Both the position numbers and the translations under genes were made by a program. The notes under the pieces are model-generated. The model was not told the origin of the DNA and searched no databases. It saw only the letters and a list, made by a program, of their open reading frames with translations. DNA of 64,000 nt from Paraphoma chrysanthemicola (taxonomy: Eukaryota; Ascomycota; Dothideomycetes; Pleosporales; Phaeosphaeriaceae), in NCBI GenBank assembly GCA_020744225.1, contig JAGMWG010000011.1, positions 930,001 to 994,000 of the forward strand. Reading direction: 5' to 3'. Shown here in pieces: positions 35,009 to 45,691 of the stretch; the stretch's first letter is position 1; each line of letters opens with the position of its first letter.

Positions 35009-36913
35009 CTCCGAGGTGCCCGCCCATTTTCCGCATCGAGCAGTGAACCCGCCTCGTCCACGAACTGACTTTGCGAATAGGCAATCGTGCTGGCTGCTAT
35101 ACGAGTAAACTATGACTATACTTTATCGCCATGTACGCCTGTAAACTCTTTGTCTGCCGAGCGTCTAGCAAAAGTCTCTCGCTCATAGTGTACCCTTGTC
35201 GGAAGTTTTGGTGTTTCGGGGATTGTGTGCATCGTTGCAGGAATGAACATTTGTGATCCATTGCAGGCAGGAAGTCGCAGCGTTTGGGTTGCTAGATCGA
35301 CTAAGAGTGCATGCCGTGATACTGAATCCAGGCTTGAGGTGTTAAATGCAGGATATCCTGGTTATGAAATCTATGCATAGAGGAACTGTGAGGCTAATTG
35401 TTCTAGCCGCTTTCAGAAAGCAGCGAAGATCACCCAAACAGCGAGCACGACGTGAGCACTCTTCCCCCAACACCGCAACCTTTCTCACCACATCTTGGCC
35501 TCGCCGTGATAATTACCATGTCAGATGTACGTCAGATGTGAAGCGCTAGGAGTCTCGACATAGATCTGCGATCTCTCGCACCTCTCCACAATGTAAGGCC
35601 CAATGTTGACACCCTAACCCATCGCTGTCACCCATTCATAAGTAAGTCAAACGAATTCCCTATCCTAGCTGGCAGTGATGATCAGGCGAGTCTGTCGGTC
35701 TAATCAACCACGGGCGCGTCTCCAGATACTGCGTACAGAGAACCCCATGAGCGTGGTTACGGTGTGCGAGATTTTTGTGATCTGAGTCAACTTCACTACA
35801 TCCTCCGTCATATTATAGCTGGCTTACAATAAATTGACGAAACCCAGACCCTCTTCTTGCTACATCGTCGAAGATTATGCTTGACGTCCTGGCTTAGAGT
35901 AAGTACTTCACACAGCGGAATGGTGTTTAGCCTCGAACGATCTGGCCACGTCGATTCCATGACTGCAAATTGTATTGCAGATGGACGGGAAGAAGCGCAC
36001 TCTTTGGTGCATCGAAATGGGCGCGTGTGGACTCGTACACGTCTTTCAAATTGTCTCACACTTCGCGTCGAGTGTCCTCTTGGTAAGAAAAGCACGCTCA
36101 AAAGTCCGGGCCCTCAGTCGTCCCAAGTAATATACATCACAATCAACATCTTACTCCCAAGAACTTTCCATTCCATCCTACATACAGCTCCCTAACTTAC
36201 CCCGCGTATTTCAATCATCCCATCTCGCCAAACCTTCACTTCAATTCACCCCGCCATTCAAATCACAAGACCTGTTCGTCAAATCTCCGAGAATACGCCC
36301 TCACATCCCATCCCGCATATTTCATCTCCACAAAACCGTTCGGCCCATCGTGTACGCCTCGCCCGTCCCGTGGTGAAACTCTAGCTCCCGCACTGCTTCA
36401 GCTGCGCCACGGTCACGCCTCGTATGCCACCCGGAACCCCACAATCGTATGAAATGTGGTGCGGGGCGAAAGGGTCTGGTGGTGAGGCCGAGGATAGGTG
36501 TTGTGCAAGTGGTGAAGTGAATACAAGCAGGTCACGTTTGATGAAACTAGAATAGTGATTGTGATCTTGACCGTATGCTCCCAGGTAACCATGGAGAACG
36601 TGGAGAATATGTTCATTTGTTTGTTGAATGTATTGTATTGCCGCTACTCGCCTCCGGGCTTTCGCTTCAAGGTCTAAAAGTTACATTTACTGCTCTCAAT
36701 ATACACACTTCAAGGCCAAAAAGGCTACAGACCAAACTCATCTGCAAAGGAGCGCAAGAAGCCAACAACAAGAAAGGACGCCGTGTAGACTTCCAAAAGA
36801 TACTTGGTACAGGCAGCTCCCGAATCGAAAATGCGCTGCGTCATGTCGTGATTATCGTCTTTCCTGCTCCCTTTGTACAACATCCCGGCCGATGTATTAG
36901 TTAGCATTACCGG

Positions 36914-39380
36914 TTATCCGCTTTTCCCAGCCTCGTACACTCGCGCCATAAACTCTTCGACGTCCATTTCAATCTCCTTCTCCCGAAGCATTCTGGCGAC
37001 CTGCGCTGCATCGCCCTCGACACAGCTTCCTTCAACTATACACATGATTGCGACTGCGACTCGGGGTGGGATCTTGTCGCTCTCAATGACATATACGTCC
37101 ATGACCCTAGCGGCGTGCTCGACGCCCAATCGCCCGCAGAACAAGGAGCTGAACATTCCTGCGAGGTAGTCTCGAGGCTCTACGCGTAGGCTTTCGAGGC
37201 GTTGGGCGAGCAAGGGGGATTTCTTGGATAGAGCATGTAGAGTAGTCGAATACGCGGCGTGTATGGCGTTGGGATCTTGGACAAGAAATGAGAGTGGCAG
37301 TGGTCGATTCAGAAGGTTTGATAGCGCACTGAAAGCTTGTGGTGCCGGTAAGTTGAGGAGCAGCAGCGCAGCGATGTGGTGGATGCCGCTGCTCTGATGC
37401 GAAATGTCGGATCGATATGTCGAGTATGCGAGGCAAACGTTCACAAGATCTTGGTGCAATGGTTGTTCGTCGTCCTTCTCTTGCGAGGTCTTTGCGCCAA
37501 ACATCTTGAGTTCTGGCCATACACTCCTGCTGCCCTCAACAATCTGTGCATACCGGCCTCCGAGCGCTTCGTACCCAAATTGCTTGATTTCTCGCTGTGC
37601 CTTTTCCAACGCAATGTTATACGTCATTTCTGAAACTTCGAGATCATTGGCGATGGCCCGCTGCCACACCTCGCCACGCAACCGCGGAGGAATGCCGTTC
37701 CACCACATTTTCCGATGTGAGGCGCGAAGCTCAGGATTCGTCATTTCGGTTGCCCAGTTGGGAAGGAGGAGACTAGACCAGTACTCTGATTTGATGCGTG
37801 TGGCCTTTTCGCGGGCGAGGGCTTCGTCTTGTGCGCGCTGAGCTTCGAGGCGTTCTGTTTTTGTTAGTGACGTGGCTATCAGGAAGTATCTCAAGAGGCT
37901 TACCAGCTTCCTCAATGCGGGCCAGCATTTTTTGGTACTCTCTGAGGTGCTTCTTTTCCTCCTTTGGGTTCTTCGGCGGCAGCCATGACGGCCGCGTCCT
38001 CGAAAGATACTTCTGTTTCTCGGCTGAAGGCTGAAAGGGATCGATGAGAGGGTCGCTCTTACGCACGGGCGGAAGTGTGGTCTTTTTTGTCTTGGGCTGT
38101 AGCTGGGTTGCTGACGCGGATCTTGTGAGCCCAGGCTGCTGGCGCTGCACCTCCTGCTTCCGCTCAAACTCTGATTGAAATTCCTCCAGAGCTTCTGTCA
38201 GCTTTCTCGCATCTGCATCCAGGTGCGTGTATGTATCTTCCCAGGTATTTGTCCGTTGTCTTGACAGCTCTGATGGCGGCGAGTTCGCTCTTATCGATGG
38301 GTTTGGCGAAGGCTGTACTGAGTAGCGTGATAGCGACGGAGCTGGTGATATCTTTGCTGAAGTTGGCTCGGCGCTTATCGTACTGGGGTTGGGTGATGGT
38401 GGGCTTCCACAAGCTGAGGGTGATCGGTCCTGAGCAGGTCGCGGCGAGATGGGTACATTCATAATGATAGCGTCTTCCGGTAGCTCGTCGTCCTCATCAT
38501 CACATTCCGCCTCCCTTTCCTTTACTGTTTTGCGCTTCGAGTCCTGCCATGACTGTCTCCGAGAACTCAACGAGGGCGAAGGCAGCACATCCATGTTGCG
38601 GGAACTCCGCCGTGAGAGTGTGCGTGGCGCGGAGGGATGCTTTTGTGGATTTGAAGGCGAAGGCGACCGCGAGGATCGGTTGGGGGCAGCGAGGCCCATA
38701 CTGGTAAGGGATGGCGCAGAGGGCGAGGTGAAGCCTCTCCTAAGCGGCTTCCCAGGAGCAGTGAGCTGCGCCTGCTGTCTCTGCACGGCATGGCTGACTG
38801 GACCCTTCAGGCTCGGATATTTGGGCTTTGCGGCGCCCGTCAAGTCGCGGAACGAGTGCTGCGCGGCATGCGAGTGCGAAACGCTACGGCCACCAGCGGG
38901 GAATGGTCGTGAGGCTTCGAAGATGACACGATTAGACGTGCTCAGCGGCATCGGGAAGGAGGGAGGCCCACCTGTCTCATCCAGGCTAATGTCCTCGAAG
39001 TGGGTGAGGTCGCTCGGACCCATGAAGTCTGAGATGGTCGACGAGTGAAAGCTGCTCGACTTGGACGACTTGGAGTTTGTGAGATCTGGCGGGCTGCCTG
39101 GCGGAAGCTCGAACGCCGAGTGGGCATCCTGTGAGTAGGTAAAGGTCGTCATGAGCGGGCGCGGGTGTCGTCGCTGGGTCAATTGGTGGAGTGGTGTGCC
39201 AATGCGCTGCTCGGCAGCTTCGTCCGCGCAGGCGTCGCGCTTCGGCAAGGGAATCAATGAGTGGACGTATTCATGTTCCGATATGATATACAGGTGCTTG
39301 TTGTGAGAAATAAAGTGCAGTCCGTCGTCCGAAGTGTCGCTCTCGCCAGCGTCGGGGTGCTGGAAGAGAGTTGACGGCAT
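36914..39380 (-). CDS. TBC-domain Rab GTPase-activating protein
   Basis: TBC proteins switch off Rab GTPases in membrane traffic; the domain resembles the TBC1D12/14-like fungal group, though the Rab target is unknown. Two exons (intron 37855-37903) give 805 aa. Residues 1-440 are Ser/Pro-rich and probably disordered, with a short acidic patch CDDEDDELPEDA. A basic coiled-coil-like stretch (LREYQKMLARIEEAERLEAQ) follows near 480. The TBC domain covers about 545-770: NGIPPRLRGEVWQRAIANDL opens it, and SHQSSGIHHIAALLLLNLP carries the glutamine-finger Gln. The arginine-finger region reads IVEGSRSVWPELKMF, with Arg present but without the canonical Asp of IxxDxxR. The start MPSTLFQHPDAG is the first ATG of the frame. 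Confidence 0.87.
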
Positions 39381-40277
39381 GTCGAATCAGGGGAATGGCT
39401 AGCGCGGATTTCTTGAGATGAACGTCCGACCCATCCCTGTCAGTCAACGGTACCTGCCCTTGGCCTACGACTGCGGGTAATTGGCCTTGGAAATTTGATT
39501 GCGAGCAGGTGCGATGGCAGAGCAACGGTAGAAGATGTGTTTGCAGCGGCGGTGGACTGGAGTGCTATGGGACCAACATGGCGAAACTGAGGCAGCGCCA
39601 GCGCCAGCCGTGCAAGGGAGCGCCGTCGTGATATTCTCTCACTAGCCCAGCTCTGTTGCTGCGCTGAAGTGAAACCTGACGCGAAGTGGCTGGTGTCCCA
39701 GCCCATGGCGGCGACTTGACATCACGACCCTGCCCATAATTACGCACTCGAGGCCAATCACTGCCACGCTTCTACCACACCAGGCTTATCGTCCGCTGGT
39801 ACCACTAGAGCGACCCAGCGAACAGCATCTCGATTGCGAGAGGGGAAGCGCAGCAGGATTCGGTGCGACATCATCTTTGCGCGCGCTGCCATCCGTTGCA
39901 TCCGCCGTTGCTGCAGCCAAGGACCGGGCGTCCTGAGGCGTGAAGGCTGAACGTGTCGGAAAACCGCCGCTAATGTGCGCCCCTGCACAGATCTTGATTC
40001 CCGATCCTGTGCAATCAACTCGCAAGTCGCAAGAGAATGCTGCTCTAATCGTCATGGTCATTGAGAAGCAGTACACGATGCCTCTCAATGTCGATTGTTT
40101 TCAACACATCCACAACGACTGCGCTGAGACGAACGCTCATCAGAGCCGCAGCCCCACTGTATCGGGTCGAAGATCGTTGTGGGACCTCGATTTGCTTGGT
40201 TCTCTCAAGCATACAGATTGTCCCATGCTGATACCTTGTAAAAGCTCTGCCCAATGCTTGAAAAGACAGCGACGCTC
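39381..40277. other. Intergenic region TERT 3' end to TBC gene promoter
   Basis: About 0.9 kb holding the TBC gene promoter and the TERT 3' UTR. No additional gene recognised; short frames here lack motifs. Confidence 0.4.
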
Positions 40278-43200
40278 TCAGCTTCGTTTGACCGCAGTTT
40301 CCAGCATCTGTCTCTCCTCTGCAGCTGACATGCGAACCGCCTTGAACTCCCTCTCCAACCACGCAACCAATACACGGTGCTGCGTCTGCTTCCTTCGAAA
40401 CACTTCGAGAAAAGCTCTACAAGCCAGCCTGTCAACATGTTAGCAGTAGTTCACTATATGTAACACGAACCCCGCGCTGTCACTGTACGACGAACCCCAC
40501 GGTTCGTTCCGGCGTATCGTGGGCAACCACCCCGCCAATTCTGAGACGCGGAGGGTTCGGTCTTCAGCCACACTTACCACTGCAATTGCCGGCGCGAAAT
40601 GACGCTCTGGAGGGCACCTTGCTGCCTCTCGGCACGCGATCGCGAGCGCCGCTGCAGCATCACGTAGGCTAGCGCAATGATGTTGTCCACCGTCTCTAAT
40701 TGTTGAGCACGCTCGTCAGCAAAACTCGACCCGGTAGTCTTAGCCGGCGCCCTAGCGATCGACTATGCATGCAGCGTATTCGCGTCCCGCTTTATCATGC
40801 CAGGATGGCGTCGAAGCGCGTCCCCTAGTGGCAGATTTTGCATGTGCGTTTACGCTTTTCGGTCTGAACGTCACGTTTTGGGAAGAGGAGGACGTACTGA
40901 TAAGCAGGCTTGAACACGTCGCGCGCACCTTGGACAGCACGCGCACGTATTCAAGGCATCTCACCGCTGCTTCATGAAAGCTTTGGTAAAGATTGGCGAG
41001 GATGGTGGATACGCTGTTGAGCGACGTGTCAATGTACATTGCCTTGAGCTGGATTTTGAACGCGCTGTTCTGGGTTAGTGAACAGTCGACTTTGCGCTTC
41101 CCGCGTGGGGCTCAACCGTCGATCACGCGGTTGGGTGCCCGAGTACACCGAGATGAGATGCTGGGATGGTTATGGGGACTTACTTCAAAGCCTTGCGATG
41201 GAAGGTCTGGCCCGGCATTTTCGCGAGATCGACAGTCAGGGAGTCTTTGACATCTGCTCATTGTCAGCTTCTGCTTCGCGGCCCCGCATCTGCTCCCAGT
41301 CAGCACTTACCAGACCTCGCCGTTCGCTCCGACTTTTTGCTCACTTCGAGCGTCTTCGTGTCGATACTTATGCCACAATATGGAAATGATGTATCCGTTC
41401 GCGCTCTAGGAATGGTTCTCCCACAATCAGTGAACGCTTCAAAATTTGCCATTGACTTCGCGTGCTTGACAACGACACCATAATCTGGGTGGCCACGATG
41501 CATCACACGAATGAAGCGATCTGCATGTTCTCGGTGCACCGTAATTAAGAGAAAGTCGTCAAGCAAGCGAAGCAGTAGAGTCCCGTCCCCACGAGCGAAA
41601 CTCAATACTTCACGCTCGAGCTCTGCGTAGAAGAAGTTGCAAAGAATGCTTGACAAGATCGAGCCTTGTGGAATGCCGTTCTTCTGCCTGTAGAACTTCT
41701 TTCCAATCTTCACAAGGTTGCGCTCAACATGCTCGCGGAGAAGCCTCATTAAGTCGGCTTTAGTCTCTTGCTGTTGTAGATTGGTGTTCATAAATATTGT
41801 GTTGGACTTGTTGCCTACAAATTTGGTCTGCACAAGCTGGCTGAACGATGCCATGTCTTTGACGCCGCCGCTATGAGCGACAAACTTCTTCACCGGAAGA
41901 GGATCGATATGCTGTCCGTCAAGGCGTTGCAAGGCACCCAGTGGACTAATTTCGATATGTTTGCCAGTCTGATAAAGTTTTGCCGACATGAGACTTTCGA
42001 CCATACTCAACAATCGCGATTGGGGTATGGTGTCGAAGCAGGTTTGCACATCAATCTTTGCAAAATAGAGTGTCCTGTTGTCAAGGTGCTGCTGCTCTAA
42101 CGAGGCTTTGAAAGCTGCAAGCTTGGGGAATATGTCCGTTACAGAGAAAAGGGAACAACCAAATACGTTTGGCTGTAGCGACTATATCTTGTCAGGCGAA
42201 TTTGTTTGGATGGATAAAGAAGAGGCCAACCTTCTCGTAGTTTATGACATTGAAAACAGGCGTCATGACCGTGTTAATGCTTCGACCGAGCGACATAGTC
42301 CCATTCCGCATAACTTGCTGCCTCCTTTTGAGATTCATGATGGTCCGGAATCCGTGCTTCTTTGGTAGCAGTCGTATCTTACTGAAGCCGAGTGGTCGCA
42401 TCGACAACAGTCTAGTCATGCGCTCCGTCGGCAGATTTTCGAACATGCTTAGCTTCAGCGATGTCAGCGCTGGCTCAGTCAACATCTTCCAGACATCGTG
42501 GCGGAAATAGAAAAGCCGGTTGCGGTGCACATTCGATTCGGTCACATGGAAGTTGGATCGTATCAACGGTACTAAGAACGAGTCAAAGAGCCAATAGACA
42601 AACTCAAGCAAGACCTCTGTCCGCTTCTCAAAGTCTGTTATGGACAATTTCGCAGAGTCGTTGCAACCAGGTACTCGGAGCCAGGCTAAGCTCGAAATCT
42701 ACAAGTTCATTAGCACACATTGGTCAAGGTTGAAGGGCAAAGCCACCTCAATGTTCTGCGTCACTTGATGCAAAGTAAGACTCTCAAATCTGCGTATCGA
42801 GACAAATTGGTCGATCCAGTACATGATGGTGCGCTTATTGTTGTCGCTACCCCAGAAGCCGTTCGGAATGACTCTGGCTACGACGGCACGGCAGAAGCCT
42901 GATACATCTGCGGTGGAGCACGCCATATCTGTGAAACATGTGTTACCACTATGTCGGCTCTCCGAAATGTCGGTGGAAACATTGTCATCTCTCTCCGGTG
43001 ATTTAGACGCGCCGTCTTGAACGTCTCTTGGGGGAAGAGGATGACTTTTCCACTCGGGCTTGGAAGAGAGAGGGAGGTTCTGCTGATGTTAGTCTGCATC
43101 TCCGCAGTACCTAGATTGTAACTACCTGAACGGGACAGTAATGCCGAAGAAGCTCGACATACGAGCAACGATGGTTCAGAGTTCTCAATCTGTCCATCAG

Positions 43201-44564
43201 CACAAGCGGCGCTCCTCGTAGTCGTTTCGGTACACGGGATTTCCATTTGGTAGCCTCACTGGCATCCGTGGCCTTTCCTCCCAGGGCCTTACACATGCTC
43301 TGATGGATTTCTTTCTCACGCAACGTATAATCTTTGAACGGCATCGCAGTCTCTCGCGGGTCCACCTTGGAAGTGAAGACATTGTGTAGGCCAAATTGCC
43401 GCGGGAAGATGTAGCGAAGGATGTGAATGGTTTGGTGTCGCTCATCTCTCTTAGGGAAACGGTTCAGCACGTCTGTAGAATATGTTAACCAGCACACAAC
43501 ATGGCTTAGGCAAGAGACTCACGAATATGGCGCATGCCAAATCGGACCCCTCCTTTTGCGTTGAGCGCTGCCTTGGCATACAACATACGGCTCCGTACAA
43601 ATGTGATGACACCGGGGCTTCTCTTTACACAAGACGCACTGAGTGGAGTCATCTTCGCGGCATCGGTCATGTCGCCATGCTTCGCCTCATCCTTGCGCTT
43701 CTTGTCAGGCCTCACATCCGAGATTGGGTTGCCGCTGAGTTGAAAATAGTTGGCGGTACCACCTTCCACGGGACGAAACATGGCGCATTCGAGAAGCATA
43801 TCCATGATGACCTTGTCGCCACCACAGCCAAGAATTGCTTGCAGTCGACACCATACTGAGACTTTAAGTGCCCTCACATGACTGTTTGGCGTGCGCTCTA
43901 TCAGCCCAGGAATGGATGAGGTAGGCTCGACTGCTGCGACCTGGGCATGACTGGTGCTGGCAGTTCGCTGAAATCCGTGACATAGTATGTGCGACGGCTT
44001 GTGAGACGTGGATCGCCGGAACAGGAGCCACACTACGAAGTCTACAATCTGTGATTGCTTAGCGCCAATATTGGATGATATGCCATGCACAGAGATACAG
44101 GAAAGTGACTGTGTCACTCAACCCACCTCGCTCTGCCGGAAGTAGCCAGGCTCATATGTAGCGCCTGAAGTGCTTTGCGACCGCTGTTGGGTGAAGCTCT
44201 TGATCTCGCGCTCACGATCTTCTTCTGTCTGCGCAGCCGGTCCAGAGCTTGCGTCCGACGAGCAACCAATCAGGGTCGAGTCTAGCAGTTGTCCAAGTTC
44301 GCGATCAATATCACTTGTCGGCTCTCCATCACCAGCTGGGGGTGTAAGTCCGAGCTGGCATAATCTCCGCCTCCTGTTCTTGGATGACCTGGGAAGCTGT
44401 GACAGCAGGTAGTGGCGTAGGGTCCAAACCTCCGGATAGAGCCGCCGCAGCACAGGGTGGTCGGTACTGGTTGGTGTGGCATTGGCAGATTGGCCAACAG
44501 GGTCGGCGCGTCTTGCTTTCTTATGAGGAGCCCCGCTGGCGTGGGAGTCGCGTTTCCTCTTCAT
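40278..44564 (-). CDS. TERT: Telomerase reverse transcriptase
   Basis: Catalytic subunit of telomerase, which copies the RNA template onto chromosome ends. Exon 1 (44564-44127) starts MKRKRDSHASG, a nuclear-localisation-like basic tail, and contains VLRRLYPEVWTLRHYLLSQL. The TERT RNA-binding part has IVDFVVWLLF, HILCHGFQR and the T motif FLVPLIRSNFHVTES...FYFRHDVW. RT motifs: 1-2 (SKIRLLPKKHGFRTIMNLK), A (FAKIDVQTCFDTI, first catalytic Asp), B (KNGIPQGSILSS), C (LLRLLDDFLLI, Asp pair at 41555-41560), E (FPYCGISIDTKTLEV). The C-terminal extension continues through MPGQTFHRKALN, FKIQLKAMYIDTSLN, a 202-bp intron (40696-40897), then VDNIIALAYVMLQRR, a 149-bp intron (40429-40577) and WLACRAFLEVFRRKQT to the stop at 40278. 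Exons were joined by splice signals and phase; middle junctions are approximate. Motifs look intact. Confidence 0.93.
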
Positions 44565-45691
44565 GCAAGCTATGGAGTATTGGCTGCAGGTGAGCTGTCG
44601 CGGGCACGCGATGTTGGTTGGTGGAGGTGTTGTTGTTCTCCAAACAGGAAAGCAGCAGGGACGCGACTGCCACGCGCGATATGATTAGAAGGCGCGATCA
44701 GCAGAGGTTGCGTAACAACTCGTATGAGACATCAAAAGGAGCATCAATAATGTTCTCGTGGAGCTTGAATGGCGCGGAGCTTGGAGAGGCGACAAGGTTG
44801 CTCGTTTCAACAGTGGCAGCAGAGCGTGCAGCAACCTGCCAGCTTCCCCGATGCTCGTCACTCGTCAGCAGCAGCTCGAGAACAGTTGCCGTTATGTCAT
44901 CTGCTCAGCGATGGACAGAAAATAAGATGAATTGCGGAGCAAGACACGGTTCCTGAGGTTCTAGGCGACTGCGAACCACAGCGATGCTCCCTTGCGCTAA
45001 ATATGTGCTAGTGGCCGGGTTCTGTGGGGACTGGAGCAGTCAGCCGTCGTCGAACACGCCTCACGATGATGAGGGTTTGATGCATCGCACCGTGCGGACC
45101 ATGTGAAGTTCCCACGCAACGATACTGCAAAGTGCTCGTGTTGGTGGAATTAGTCGATACAGGCCAGGCCCCTTGCAGCCTCTCTCCCGTGCAACGCCAG
45201 CGGACAGCAGCCGTTTGTCCCGCACATCCACACCAAGCCCATCGACGTTGAAGCTTGGCTAGCAGCCAGGCTTGCTCTCCTGGTCCGGTAGATCGCCGTC
45301 CTCCCACACAGGCCACGCTCGACTACCTTCAGTAACCCTCTGGCGGTCCCACGGCCACCTTGCCACTGACTGCGCCGCTGCTGTTGTTCGTACTCTCGTC
45401 CCGTGCCCGCGTGCTCTGTCGGACGCCATCCGAAGCAATTCCGGCTGAAACACTTCGCCTCGCAGCCTTGGGCGCACCGTCGAGTCTCCCGCCTTCATTG
45501 GCCCGGATCGCGATTGACTGTAGGCGTCCGAGTGTGAGTTGTTCTGCCACCCCGGTCGCCTCGACGATAGTGCGCTCCAACTGCTCCCATACTCGGCCGC
45601 AGACTGATTGGGTCTCCTCTTCTCGCCGCGAGCTGGCCGCTGCCTTGATTCGCGCCAGACCTTGCGCTCTCGACCATGGTGCCGTAACAAC
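44565..45691. promoter_or_regulatory. Divergent promoter region TERT / RhoGEF
   Basis: A 1.13-kb gap between divergent starts. No supportable gene. The RhoGEF side (45.25-45.69 kb) is CG-rich and pyrimidine-rich, consistent with a long leader; an in-frame ATG at 45608 lies 84 bp before the chosen RhoGEF start. No telomere-like repeat or clear TATA box seen. Confidence 0.4.

Larger units (their letters stand above)
34286..36913. other. Gene-poor region with possible gene relic
   Basis: About 2.6 kb. Holds a minus-strand coding-like stretch (34633-34925) and a 10-bp inverted repeat (34962-34971 / 34999-35008), listed separately. The remainder, including 35.1-36.9 kb, shows only short frames on both strands with no recognisable content. 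Confidence 0.35.

Noticed and set aside
40045..40438. Open minus-strand frames downstream of TERT
   Set aside because: Partly read TERT's last exon in other frames; the true frame ends at 40278 and the rest lacks features.
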